NCBI RefSeq assembly: GCF_005166025.1
Contig: NZ_CP028923.1
Span: 1,366,001-1,430,000, forward strand
Direction: 5' to 3'
Source of the DNA: Mangrovivirga cuniculi
GTDB lineage: Bacteria; Bacteroidota; Bacteroidia; Cytophagales; Cyclobacteriaceae
Length of the DNA stretch: 64,000 bases
Shown: positions 16,560 to 25,581 of the stretch, one piece after another
Layout: each line of letters begins with the position of its first letter
Position numbering within the stretch: position 1 is the stretch's first letter
Translations under genes and position numbers: made by a program
The notes under the pieces: model-generated
The model's input: only the letters and a program-made list of their open reading frames with translations
The model's database searches: none
Told to the model about the DNA's origin: nothing

Positions 16560-17384
16560 TTATTCTTTTATTTTTTTATAAATTTTTTCTTCATTGTTAA
16601 CAACAATAAATTTGTTTGCTATCTCGCACCAGATCAAAGATTCTTTACTTCCTATTGCCAGGTAACCATACTTGAACATTGATTCATGTATTTTCTTAAG
16701 TACCTCGTTTTGCAGATTCTGATTAAAATAAATCATTACATTTCTACATAAAACAAGGTCAAATTTATTGAAAACAGGACCATTGACCAGGTCATGTTCT
16801 CTCCAGCTAACATTTCTTACCAGTTCAGGATTCATTTGAATCTCATCACCTTTGATCGTATAGTAGTCTTTAATAGAATGTGTACCCTGAAACCTGATAT
16901 AGTTCTTTTCATGAAGCTCCATATTTTTGAGCTTATATCTACCAGAACGAGCTCTTTCAAGAATCCCTTTATCAAGATCAGTAGCAATGATCTTTGATTT
17001 ATCCAGGATCCCCATTTCATTTAGTAACATACACATGGAATATACCTCTTCTCCTGAAGAGCATCCTGCATGCCAAATGTTAATACTAGAATGATTCAAA
17101 AGTAAGTTGGGTACAATATCTTCCCTGAGTAACCTCCAAAATGAAGGATCTCTGAACATCTCAGTAACATTTACTGTGATTTCCTGAACGAAAGACTCAA
17201 AAAACTTAGGGTCTGATTCCACTTTGCTTATCAATGCATCAACAGATTGAAAATTGAATAAATCCAATACCCTGCTGATTCTTCTTTTAAAAGAAGACAT
17301 TGCATAATTCGTGAAATCATAATTATAAGTAGCTTTGACAACTTCCGTTAGCTTCCTTAAATTAGCTATTTCTATTTCTTGCAT
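16560..17384 (-). CDS. cheR: CheR-type protein-glutamate methyltransferase
   Basis: A CheR-type SAM-dependent methyltransferase of 274 residues from the ATG at 17384 (a GTG at 17393 is the alternative). The N-terminal all-helical domain (YDFTNYAMSSFKRRISRVL) is followed by motif I region WHAGCSSGEEVYSMCMLL, the acidic DLD after motif II, and FDLVLCRNVMIYFN. CheR methylates receptor glutamates; paired with cheB it would set a reversible methylation mark. It is the first gene of the leftward cluster; the 120 bp upstream to the DUF423 gene must hold the promoter, but no clean TAnnTTTG is seen. Confidence 0.87.
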   Translation of the reverse strand: MQEIEIANLRKLTEVVKATYNYDFTNYAMSSFKRRISRVLDLFNFQSVDALISKVESDPKFFESFVQEITVNVTEMFRDPSFWRLLREDIVPNLLLNHSSINIWHAGCSSGEEVYSMCMLLNEMGILDKSKIIATDLDKGILERARSGRYKLKNMELHEKNYIRFQGTHSIKDYYTIKGDEIQMNPELVRNVSWREHDLVNGPVFNKFDLVLCRNVMIYFNQNLQNEVLKKIHESMFKYGYLAIGSKESLIWCEIANKFIVVNNEEKIYKKIKE

Positions 17385-17513
17385 TCCAATCACTTAACAG
17401 ACTTCAGGTGTTTATATCAGAATTACCTAAAAAGTAAACACTCATTGCTTTACTAACCGTAAAAATTTACTGAAAACTAGGAATAAAATTGGAATTAACC
17501 GTTTCGATGTAAG

Positions 17514-17888
17514 TTATTTTTTGAAAAAGACAGCTATGATAAATACAATCCATCCAATTATAAGTGAAACGCCACCTATTGGAGTAATTATTGCAAAAGT
17601 TTTAATACCATTGAGTGAGTAAATATAGAGGGAGCCTGAAAAAATTATCATACCTATCAGGGTAAATAAAAAGGTGGCTTTAATGTATTTTTTGGGGATT
17701 CGCCTGCTTAACAGACCTATAACTATTAATAAAAAAGTATGATAGAAGTGATAGTCTGACGCAGTCTGGTATGTGTCGAGAGTTTCATTAGCCATCAGGA
17801 TCGGTTCAAGCTTGTGTGCTCCAAATGCTCCAAGTCCTACTGCAATCATTCCTGAAAGGCCGGCTATAGCTAATATTGTTTTTTGCAT
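17514..17888 (-). CDS. DUF423 (YgdD-like) membrane protein
   Basis: A 124-residue protein with four hydrophobic helices and the family pattern AVGLGAFGAHKLEP near the N-terminus and GGVSLIIGWI near the C-terminus, as in DUF423 (E. coli YgdD). Function unknown. The ATG at 17888 lies one base after the stop of the yggS gene, so the two are translationally coupled; a start further upstream would overlap yggS needlessly. Confidence 0.85.
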   Translation of the reverse strand: MQKTILAIAGLSGMIAVGLGAFGAHKLEPILMANETLDTYQTASDYHFYHTFLLIVIGLLSRRIPKKYIKATFLFTLIGMIIFSGSLYIYSLNGIKTFAIITPIGGVSLIIGWIVFIIAVFFKK

Positions 17889-17889
17889 A

Positions 17890-18561
17890 TCAGGTATTTC
17901 GTTCTCCAAAAATTTTACTTCCTACCCTGATCATGTTAGATCCTTCTTCAATAGCAATGTTGAAATCATTACTCATCCCCATTGAAAGATATTTCATTTC
18001 GATATTAGCATCAGATTCAAGCGAGGAAATTCTATCAAAAATTCCTTTTAGGGATTTAAATTCTTTTCTGATCTGATCAGTATCTTCAGTGAAAGTTGCC
18101 ATACCCATTAATCCGACGATTTTAATATTATTATATTCATCAAATTCACCACTTTTGATAATCTCTAAAATTTCGTCTTCATCGAATCCAAATTTAGATT
18201 CTTCTTCAGCAATGTGTACCTGGAGAAGGCAGTTGATTGTTCTTTCATTCTTTCTGCCTTGTTTGTTTATTTCTTTAGCAAGTCTTTTACTATCAACAGA
18301 ATGGATCAGATCAACAAAAGGAGCGATGTATTTTACTTTATTTCTTTGTAAATGGCCTATCATGTGCCATTTAATATCTTTGGGAAGTTCTTCGTGCTTT
18401 TCTTTTAATTCCTGGGCTTTATTTTCCCCGAAGACCCGGTGTCCATCGTCATAAAAAGACTGTATATCTTCTTTTGGCTTCGTTTTACTTACTGCAACGA
18501 GCACAACGTCTTCACCAATTTCTTCTTGTATTTTTTTATAATTATCTAAGAGTACCGCCAT
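17890..18561 (-). CDS. yggS: YggS-family pyridoxal phosphate homeostasis protein
   Basis: A 223-residue PLP-binding fold III protein. It shows VVLVAVSKTKP with the PLP-binding lysine, FGENKAQELKEK, WHMIGHLQRNKVKY, LSMGMSNDF and GSNMIRVGSKIFG, all family hallmarks. YggS/PLPBP buffers free pyridoxal phosphate and has no known enzymatic turnover. It follows the VWA gene by 6 bp and precedes the DUF423 gene, all on the - strand, so it is in the same transcription unit. Confidence 0.92.
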   Translation of the reverse strand: MAVLLDNYKKIQEEIGEDVVLVAVSKTKPKEDIQSFYDDGHRVFGENKAQELKEKHEELPKDIKWHMIGHLQRNKVKYIAPFVDLIHSVDSKRLAKEINKQGRKNERTINCLLQVHIAEEESKFGFDEDEILEIIKSGEFDEYNNIKIVGLMGMATFTEDTDQIRKEFKSLKGIFDRISSLESDANIEMKYLSMGMSNDFNIAIEEGSNMIRVGSKIFGERNT

Positions 18562-18567
18562 AAAATA

Positions 18568-19638
18568 TCAATCCACTAAGATGTTCGAAAAGATAGTTAT
18601 TTTAGTTAATAACCAACAAAGGAACAAAGCTAAGGCCCAGTAAAGATATACGAAATAATAGTCGAAGGTATTTTTGTAACGATTTTCGTAGATTTTGGCT
18701 TTTTCAAGCTCATCAATTGTATTAAACACCCTTTGGAGTCCTTTATTATTTTCAACACGAAAAAATTCACCATTTCCAATTTCTGCAATCATTCTTAGCG
18801 TGGTCTCATCGATACTGTTTTCTACATAATATGGTTGCCCAAAATTGTCGGTACCGTATCTTACTCTTCCTTCACGACCAATTGCAATGGTGTACATCTT
18901 AATATCATAACCCGCAGCAAATTGAGCAGCGGTTTTAGGGTCAATATTACCTGCAGTATTGTCCCCGTCACTCAAGAGAATGAATACCTTTGATTTAGCC
19001 TCAGATTCTTTCATTCTGTTAATTCCCATGCCCAGGGCAAGGCCAATAGCTGTCCCACTTTTTCTGATTTTGCTAAAAGTGATGTCTTTTATCTCTGATC
19101 TAAGTAGATCATAGTCAGTTGTCATTGGGGCAAGGGTAAACGCCTCACCTGCAAAAATCACAATTCCTATTCTATCCTGATTTCTGCCATCGATAAAATC
19201 CAGGGCAGTTTGCTTAGCAGCTTCAAGCCTGTTAGGCTTTAGGTCCTGAATCTTCATTGATTCCGAAATATCCAGAAGCAACATAATGTCGATCCCTTCA
19301 GACCATTGCTCTACTCTTTCATTAGTTTTTTGAGGCCTGGCTAATGCGATAACCATACAAAAAAATGATAGAATAAGCAGGATAGTCGGAATGAACCTCA
19401 AATAAGATGTAAAATCCGTTCCCACATCTTTTTTTGGTAATGCGATTTCCAGAGTTTGGATCCTTTTTCTTAAAAATGGAATAACGGCAAGAATGACAGG
19501 TATGAGAAGTAAAAAATAGAATACCCATTCATTTTTCCAGTCAAAATATTCACCTGATCCAATCAAAGGGAATTTTTCCGGATCAAACCACTCCAGTGAA
19601 TACCATGGGGTTTCTGTTAATTTATCTCCTTCTTTCAT
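18568..19638 (-). CDS. BatA-like VWA-domain membrane protein
   Basis: A 356-residue protein: a membrane helix (about 35-55), another (about 88-108), a von Willebrand A domain (about 115-310), and a C-terminal membrane helix (about 333-353). The MIDAS motif DISESM and FILLSDGDNT are intact, so metal binding is expected. It belongs with the Bat/aerotolerance-type VWA proteins that usually act with a MoxR AAA ATPase, a DUF58 protein and a helper membrane protein. Here the DUF58 and helper genes lie directly upstream, but no moxR is adjacent. It overlaps the upstream gene by 17 bp. Confidence 0.85.
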   Translation of the reverse strand: MKEGDKLTETPWYSLEWFDPEKFPLIGSGEYFDWKNEWVFYFLLLIPVILAVIPFLRKRIQTLEIALPKKDVGTDFTSYLRFIPTILLILSFFCMVIALARPQKTNERVEQWSEGIDIMLLLDISESMKIQDLKPNRLEAAKQTALDFIDGRNQDRIGIVIFAGEAFTLAPMTTDYDLLRSEIKDITFSKIRKSGTAIGLALGMGINRMKESEAKSKVFILLSDGDNTAGNIDPKTAAQFAAGYDIKMYTIAIGREGRVRYGTDNFGQPYYVENSIDETTLRMIAEIGNGEFFRVENNKGLQRVFNTIDELEKAKIYENRYKNTFDYYFVYLYWALALFLCWLLTKITIFSNILVD

Positions 19639-20509
19639 TACCTAATCGCTGTAACTTTTGTTCTAAAATTTGATCTGATAGTTCTGCCAGAGTCAGAAAA
19701 TCATTATTGAGATTAGAATCCTGCTTTTTATTACTGTAGATATATCTATCAATTGATCTCAATTCGTTTTCCACTTTTGAAGTTTCAGAGAATTTAATTA
19801 TTTCATCAGTGGTAAATGCAGGAACCGGAAGTTCAGTCGATACTTCAAGCATGCTTTTCCATATTGCAAGCTTTTTAGAAGCTTCATGCTTATCACTGAA
19901 TTCCGTTTTGAGAAATTTATTTTTTAGTTTGTTATATTTTCTTTTAAGTACCCATCTCCTTAATGCAGTTTTTATTGGTTTGGCCAATACAATGATTAAA
20001 GTGATGATGATAATAACCGCTAAGAATGCAATTAGTGTTATGATAGGATAATTCACAAGTTCTTTTAGTGGTTGTAATGCAGTATTCTCTTTAACATTCA
20101 GCGTATCGGAAACGACCGGAATATATTCTACAAAATAAAGCGTGTCATTTTCTGTATTAATTAACCCACTATCACTTTCTGCATAATATTTAATGGGAAC
20201 ACTTAAGGTCTGAATATTTTCTATACTAAAACTCGTCAACTGGTACACTACACTATCATAGCTATAAATAGAATCAGATACCGTGGGATAAAAATTTCTT
20301 CCCGTTAATATAAAGTCACCAAAATTATGAGTTGTATCCGGTAAAAGAACATCATAATCTTTAGGGTACTTAATATTTAGCACGTATTCGAGGGGCATTC
20401 CAGCCTTAACACTATCACTTCGAAAGTATCCTTCGTAGGTAATATCCTGAGCGATGACATTATAGCCCAGCATGAGAAATAATAAGATGTACCTAAAAAA
20501 ATTAGCCAC
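19622..20509 (-). CDS. membrane protein of the DUF58/VWA cluster, DUF4381/BatD-like
   Basis: A 295-residue protein with a signal peptide (ILLFLMLGYNVIAQ), an extracytoplasmic beta domain (about 22-150), one strongly hydrophobic membrane helix (about 155-178), and a basic cytoplasmic tail. It starts with GTG at 20509, inside the end of the DUF58 gene, and overlaps the VWA gene. Position and layout match the helper proteins of MoxR/VWA clusters (DUF4381 or a short BatD). Family assignment is from context rather than clear motif. Confidence 0.7.
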   Translation of the reverse strand: MANFFRYILLFLMLGYNVIAQDITYEGYFRSDSVKAGMPLEYVLNIKYPKDYDVLLPDTTHNFGDFILTGRNFYPTVSDSIYSYDSVVYQLTSFSIENIQTLSVPIKYYAESDSGLINTENDTLYFVEYIPVVSDTLNVKENTALQPLKELVNYPIITLIAFLAVIIIITLIIVLAKPIKTALRRWVLKRKYNKLKNKFLKTEFSDKHEASKKLAIWKSMLEVSTELPVPAFTTDEIIKFSETSKVENELRSIDRYIYSNKKQDSNLNNDFLTLAELSDQILEQKLQRLGNERRR

Positions 20510-21380
20510 GCTTAAAAGTTTGATTTCTGATATTAAACAATTGAATAAGTTTGGGCACGTAGTTTTCTTTTGTATCTATATGCACGTAATTAATCTGATG
20601 CTTATTGGAAAAATCCTGCAATTCTTCAGACTGCCTTTCAAATCTTTTGGCAATGTGCGTTCTGAAAAATGAAGAAGAAGAATTTATCCATTTAGTTTTA
20701 CCTGTTTCTTTATCGTGTACCGGAACTATACCCAGTTTAGGCATTTTTCGTTCTCTTCTATCAGAAACATGTACGGCAATCACATCGTGCTTTCTAGCTA
20801 ACCCTTTTAATGTATGCTGATAGTTTTCGTCAATAAAATCCGAAATCAGAAAAACCACACTCTTCTTTTTCAAATGATTTAATGTGTACTTAAAAGCAGC
20901 ATCAAGATCAGTTTGTGAAGACTTAGGTTTTAAAGTAAAAAGGCTTTTGATCAATTGATAAATATGATTTTGACCTCTTAAAGGTTTAAAATATAATTCT
21001 TTCCTATCTGAAAATGCTATGAGCCCAACCTTACTGGCTTCCCGTGATGCAGCCATTGCGAGGACACCCGTAATCTCTTTACAGATTTCTAATTTAGTTT
21101 GATCTCTGGAGCCTATATCCTGAGAGCCACTGACGTCGATGATGAAGTAAACTATCTGTTCTTTGTCTTCAACATAAGTTTTAACAAAAGTGCCATGACC
21201 TTTTGCACTCACTCTCCAATCGATGGTTCGAACATCGTCACCATACTGGTACTGCCTGACATCATCGTATTCCAATCCGGAACCTTTGAATACAGACTTA
21301 AAGTCACCCTGCAATTGGGTGTTTATTGCCTTTCTTATTTGTATCTCGTATTTACGTAGCTTTTTTATTAATTCGCGCAT
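20502..21380 (-). CDS. DUF58 domain protein
   Basis: A 292-residue soluble protein with the DUF58 core GSGLEYDDVRQYQYGDDVR followed by IDWRVSAK, and a VWA-like fold with IDVSGSQDIGS and VFLISDFID. DUF58 proteins accompany MoxR ATPases and VWA membrane proteins in chaperone-like or envelope stress modules. It is the first gene of a leftward run DUF58 - helper - VWA - yggS - DUF423, all tightly spaced or overlapping. The moxR gene usually placed before it is absent; upstream lies a divergent lipoprotein gene. Confidence 0.88.
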   Translation of the reverse strand: MRELIKKLRKYEIQIRKAINTQLQGDFKSVFKGSGLEYDDVRQYQYGDDVRTIDWRVSAKGHGTFVKTYVEDKEQIVYFIIDVSGSQDIGSRDQTKLEICKEITGVLAMAASREASKVGLIAFSDRKELYFKPLRGQNHIYQLIKSLFTLKPKSSQTDLDAAFKYTLNHLKKKSVVFLISDFIDENYQHTLKGLARKHDVIAVHVSDRRERKMPKLGIVPVHDKETGKTKWINSSSSFFRTHIAKRFERQSEELQDFSNKHQINYVHIDTKENYVPKLIQLFNIRNQTFKRG

Positions 21381-21543
21381 ACGTTATTTGATTTTCCGGA
21401 TTATCGACAGTACGAATGTATTCATTATAAATGGATAATTGGCGCTAAAGTTACTATTTTATTGATTTTAGCAACGTTAAAAAATGTAAAATGAAAATAG
21501 AATTATGGGGATTTACAATATAAAAAAAGGAAATTTGAACCAT

Positions 21544-21891
21544 ATGAAGTTACAATATTTATTTCTGACGTTAATTTTCCTTTCATTTGGTTCTTGTTCT
21601 GAAGATAATTCGGAAGACAAGCCTGAAAATCTTATTGATAAGGAAAAAATGATTTCAATTCAAAAGGAATTGTACATTCTTGATAGCGAGGTCAATTATG
21701 TTTCCGGGTCAGTAGATTCTCAAAGAACAGTATTTAAAATCTATGAAGACTCTATTTTTGAACGTTTCGGCGTCGATTCGACGACTTATTTCGAATCCTA
21801 CCAATGGTACCTCAAAAACCCTGATGAATTGAAAGACGTAACTAATGCTGTAATAGACAGTTTGACTCTTGAAGAACAAAAATTAGAATAA
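21544..21891 (+). CDS. DUF4296 lipoprotein
   Basis: From the ATG at 21544 (MKLQYLFLTLIFLSFGSC) this is a 115-residue lipoprotein with lipobox FGSC. The mature part (KEKMISIQKELYILDSEV, then a FGVDSTTYFESYQWYLKNP segment) matches DUF4296, a small helical Bacteroidota family. Its role is unknown. It ends 6 bp before mutS2 and is probably co-transcribed with it. Confidence 0.8.
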   Translation: MKLQYLFLTLIFLSFGSCSEDNSEDKPENLIDKEKMISIQKELYILDSEVNYVSGSVDSQRTVFKIYEDSIFERFGVDSTTYFESYQWYLKNPDELKDVTNAVIDSLTLEEQKLE

Positions 21892-21897
21892 TATTTA

Positions 21898-24303
21898 ATG
21901 CTATATCCCCAAAATCTAGAAGAGAAATTAGGATTTCAATATATCCGCAAAACACTATCAGAAGGGTGCAAAACTAAAGCAGGGAAGGAATTTGTTGACA
22001 AGATCAGATTTTCCCACCATAAAAATGATGTATCTAAAATGCTTACTCAAACTAATGAGTATAAGATGCTTTTGGAGGAAGGTGTGGTGATTGATCTTGC
22101 AGATGGTATAGAGATTTCTCCATTTATTAATAAAATAAAATTATCCGGGGCATGGCTCGAAGCCATCGAATTACTTCAACTGGTACAATATTTATCTAAA
22201 TCTTTGTCATTACTCACTTTTTTTGAATCACAAAGTGAGGAATTTCCTTCTTTAAAGAGGTTAGGCGAGAATTTAAACATTCCCCGACATCTCTTTAAAG
22301 AGGTTGAAAGGGCTATTGATGAAAAAGGTACTGTAAGAAATACTGCCAGCAAAGAATTAAACCTGATCCGAAAGGATCTGATCGATGCTGAGGTAAAAGC
22401 CAGGAAGGTATTAAACAGGGTGATGTCTGATGCTGACAAACAGGGATTCATACCAGAAGGCATGACTCTGACAGTGAGAGGAGGCAGAATGGTGATACCG
22501 GTTCAGGCAGAATATAAAAGAGTTTTAAAGGGGTTTGTTCATGATGAATCTTCGACCGGACAAACTGTATTCATGGAACCGACCGAAGTACTGGAGATTA
22601 ATAATGATATCAGAGATTTACAGCTACGGGAGAGAAGGGAGGTAATTAGAATATTAACTTCTTTAACAGAGCAATTCAGTCCCTTCTTTGAGGATCTGGG
22701 ACAAATAATAAAATACATCGGGTTATTAGATTTTATTCGGTCTAAAGCAAGGTTAGCTCAAACACTGGAAGCTGTTTATCCGGGCATCAATAAGGATGGT
22801 AAACTTGAAATCGTTGATGGATTTAACCCTGTATTATTATTAACTCACCAGGGATCAGAAAAGCCGGTGCGTCCACTCACAGTTCACCTTGAAAGAGATC
22901 AACGGATTTTAATAATAAGTGGCCCGAATGCCGGAGGTAAATCAGTTGCTCTTAAAACAATGGGTGTCATCCAATATATGTTGCAATGTGGGTTATTGGT
23001 TCCAGTTGGAGAAGGAAGTACTTTTCCTTTATTCAGAGATATTTTTGCTGACATTGGGGATGAACAGTCAATTGAAAATGATTTAAGTACATACAGTTCT
23101 CATCTTAAAAATATGTCCCATTTCCTCAAATTCTGTGGAAAGAGAACATTGTTTTTAATTGACGAATTCGGAACAGGTACCGAGCCGAAATTTGGAGGAA
23201 CCATCGCAGAGTCGATTCTTGAAGAATTATTAAAATCATTAGCATATGGAGTGATAACTACCCATTATGGAAACCTGAAAGCAAGGGCAGAATCAACCGA
23301 AGGTTTGATTAATGGAAGCATGTTGTTTGATCAACAAAAACTCGAACCCCTTTACATGCTTGAACAAGGAAAGCCAGGTAGTTCTTTTGCCTTTGAAATC
23401 GCATCTAAAACAGGTATTCCTAAATCAGTTATTGAAAAAGCAAAGTCACTTCTGGGAGAAGAAACTGTAAATATGGAGGAATTACTTCATCAGCTTGAGA
23501 AAGAAAGGCTCTCTTTTTCACAATTAGTTGCAGAAAATAGCAAACTTAAAAAAGATCTTTCCAGTCAATTACAAAGCTTCCGCGATAAGGAATCAAATCT
23601 TGAGGCAAACCGAAAGAAGTACATTAACGAAGCCAAAGCAGAAGCAAAAAGGCTAATTAAGGAGGCTAATAAAGAAATTGAAAATACGATCAGAAGAATC
23701 AAAGAAGTTAATGCTGAAAAAGAGGCTACTAAAGAGGCTCGCCAAAAGTTATCAGAAAAAGAGAGTAAACTAAAAGTTAAAGAACAACCAAAAGAAACTG
23801 AAGTTGAAGGGTATGATGTTGAAGAAGGCCCAATTAATGTAGGTGATTCAGTAAGAATTAAAGGTCAGGAGGCAACAGGAGAGGTAATGTCGCTCAAAGG
23901 TAAGGACGCAACTGTAGCAGTCGGACAATTACAGACTACTATAAAATTAAACCGACTGGAAAAAGTTTCAAAGCGTAGTGCCAGAAAGCAAGAACGAGAG
24001 AAAAAATTTAGTGGTGGAGGAGTTTATCAATCCTTAAATATGAATCAACGGTTAGCTGAATTCAATTCAGAACTAGATATTAGAGGTAAAAGGGTAGAGG
24101 AGGCATTTAATGTTGTAGAGAGCTTTATGGATGATGCTCATATGTTTGGAATTAAAGAAGTCAGGATTCTGCATGGAAAAGGTAATGGAGTTCTTAAAGA
24201 CTTCGTAAGGAATCAACTTGGGAACATGAGTTTTGTCAAGTCTTACAGAGATGAACATGCTGACAGAGGCGGTGCCGGGATAACGATTGTCAAGCTCGGC
24301 TAA
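21898..24303 (+). CDS. mutS2: endonuclease MutS2
   Basis: An 801-residue MutS2. It has the clamp/lever regions, the ATPase with Walker A GPNAGGKS (about residue 342), Walker B LFLIDEFGTGTEP, a long Lys/Glu-rich coiled coil (about 520-640), a KOW-like stretch (GPINVGDSVRIKGQEATGEV) and a C-terminal Smr nuclease domain (LDIRGKRVEEA, then HGKGNGVL). MutS2 suppresses homologous recombination and, in Bacillus, splits collided ribosomes. Length and motifs are complete. The terminator at 24330 follows. Confidence 0.95.
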   Translation: MLYPQNLEEKLGFQYIRKTLSEGCKTKAGKEFVDKIRFSHHKNDVSKMLTQTNEYKMLLEEGVVIDLADGIEISPFINKIKLSGAWLEAIELLQLVQYLSKSLSLLTFFESQSEEFPSLKRLGENLNIPRHLFKEVERAIDEKGTVRNTASKELNLIRKDLIDAEVKARKVLNRVMSDADKQGFIPEGMTLTVRGGRMVIPVQAEYKRVLKGFVHDESSTGQTVFMEPTEVLEINNDIRDLQLRERREVIRILTSLTEQFSPFFEDLGQIIKYIGLLDFIRSKARLAQTLEAVYPGINKDGKLEIVDGFNPVLLLTHQGSEKPVRPLTVHLERDQRILIISGPNAGGKSVALKTMGVIQYMLQCGLLVPVGEGSTFPLFRDIFADIGDEQSIENDLSTYSSHLKNMSHFLKFCGKRTLFLIDEFGTGTEPKFGGTIAESILEELLKSLAYGVITTHYGNLKARAESTEGLINGSMLFDQQKLEPLYMLEQGKPGSSFAFEIASKTGIPKSVIEKAKSLLGEETVNMEELLHQLEKERLSFSQLVAENSKLKKDLSSQLQSFRDKESNLEANRKKYINEAKAEAKRLIKEANKEIENTIRRIKEVNAEKEATKEARQKLSEKESKLKVKEQPKETEVEGYDVEEGPINVGDSVRIKGQEATGEVMSLKGKDATVAVGQLQTTIKLNRLEKVSKRSARKQEREKKFSGGGVYQSLNMNQRLAEFNSELDIRGKRVEEAFNVVESFMDDAHMFGIKEVRILHGKGNGVLKDFVRNQLGNMSFVKSYRDEHADRGGAGITIVKLG

Positions 24304-24329
24304 TCTTAATATATCCTTTATTAAGTATA

Positions 24330-24365
24330 AAAAAGGGAGCTATTTCAAATAATAGCTCCCTTTTT
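24330..24365. terminator. bidirectional terminator between mutS2 and lipoprotein gene
   Basis: A 15-bp stem (AAAAAGGGAGCTATT / AATAGCTCCCTTTTT) with a 6-base loop. The A-rich left arm and T-rich right arm let it end transcription from both converging genes. Confidence 0.88.
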
Positions 24366-24385
24366 ATTATATTAAATGTCTTTAA

Positions 24386-24871
24386 TTATCTCGTAAACTC
24401 AAATACAAAGTTTCCTGAGATCCCCATCATTTTTGCTCCAGATGGAGGGTCAGATATTGTAAATGATACTGTCAATGTATTTTCAGTAACATTTGATAGG
24501 TTCATTTCAACACCACCGCTCACAGAAGGATTTCTGATAATCGTATTGATATCAGGAGTTCCATTGTTGTCTGCATAATCCCAGTTTCCTGACACTGGCC
24601 AAGTAGTATAAAGCTCGTTTGGAGTTGCACTTGTGTAAGTAGCAACATAAGTTTTGTTATCGTTAAATGTAACTGTCATACCTGAATATGAACCAGTAAC
24701 ATCCTCGCTACTATTTCTTGTTGCAGTTTGAAGATTCCATGCTCCGTTTGATAATAATTCTGTTCTTACTTCATCTGCAGGTTTAGGATTATCTCCATTC
24801 TTATCGCAACTTGATAACACTACAGTGAGAGATAAAAATAGTCCTAATAAAATGGTTAAATTCTTTTTCAT
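24386..24871 (-). CDS. lipocalin-like lipoprotein
   Basis: A 161-residue lipoprotein with signal peptide and lipobox LSSC followed by DKNGDNPKPADE. The mature part (GAWNLQTATRNSS, MTVTFNDNKTYVATY, WPVSGNWDYAD, NVTENTLTVSFTI) has the strand pattern of the lipocalin-like/DUF5004-type families common in Bacteroidota. Function unknown. It is monocistronic as far as the sequence shows, separated by about 75 bp from the ABC ATPase gene upstream. Confidence 0.75.
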   Translation of the reverse strand: MKKNLTILLGLFLSLTVVLSSCDKNGDNPKPADEVRTELLSNGAWNLQTATRNSSEDVTGSYSGMTVTFNDNKTYVATYTSATPNELYTTWPVSGNWDYADNNGTPDINTIIRNPSVSGGVEMNLSNVTENTLTVSFTISDPPSGAKMMGISGNFVFEFTR

Positions 24872-24946
24872 ATGATGCTTAGTTAAAAAATATTCTATAA
24901 ATATAGTGTCTTTAGTTTAAAATTCAATAGGGTATAAAACCTAAAA

Positions 24947-25576
24947 TTATTTATAATCCATCACATTTAAAACAAAATCAACAAATTCATATTCAAATTT
25001 TTGATTAGATGATACGATTATCAGACGTTCATTGTGGATTTTTAATATTTCTTCTTTGTACCAATTGATACCTGTTTCGTCAAGATTAGAACACGGCTCG
25101 TCAAGAAACATTACAGGAACATCGCTATAAAATGCTAACCCCAGCTTTAAACGCTGTTTCATTCCCGAAGAAAAATGTTTGATGGCTTTATTCTGGGCAC
25201 CATCCAAAAGCATTTTTTCCGGAAGCCTCATTAGGTCAAGATTTCTAACTACCGGTTTAAAAGAAAAGTGAAATTCTAAAGCTTCTAATAGAGTGAATTC
25301 TTCTATCAGGTCAAAATATGGAGCAGCGTATACAATTTTTTCAAAAACTTTATCGTCGGAAATGATATTTCCATCCTCTTGTATATAATCAACCTTTCCC
25401 TTTGTTGGTAAAACAGAACCCGATAAAATTTTTATAAGAGTACTTTTTCCTGAACCATTATTGCCAGTAATAGCGTACGATTTTCCGGACTCGAATGTGT
25501 AGCTGAGGCCACGGAAAATCCACTGTCTTAAATATTTTTTACTGATACTCTTACAGGAAATTTTGGGTGTCGTCAT
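24947..25576 (-). CDS. ABC transporter ATP-binding protein
   Basis: A 209-residue stand-alone ATPase with Walker A GNNGSGKST, signature FSSGMKQRLKLGLAF, Walker B VMFLDEPCSNLD and a final H-loop replaced by SSNQ (VSSNQKFEYEF), so the switch histidine appears missing. No permease gene is adjacent. It follows lpxA by 5 bp in the lipid A operon; the same arrangement is frequent in Bacteroidota. Transported substrate unknown; CcmA/LolD-like size. Confidence 0.85.
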   Translation of the reverse strand: MTTPKISCKSISKKYLRQWIFRGLSYTFESGKSYAITGNNGSGKSTLIKILSGSVLPTKGKVDYIQEDGNIISDDKVFEKIVYAAPYFDLIEEFTLLEALEFHFSFKPVVRNLDLMRLPEKMLLDGAQNKAIKHFSSGMKQRLKLGLAFYSDVPVMFLDEPCSNLDETGINWYKEEILKIHNERLIIVSSNQKFEYEFVDFVLNVMDYK

Positions 25577-25581
25577 AGGGG

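Noticed and set aside
18089-18454. 121-codon ORF on the + strand opposite yggS.
   Set aside because: Antisense to conserved YggS sequence; composition reflects the other strand.
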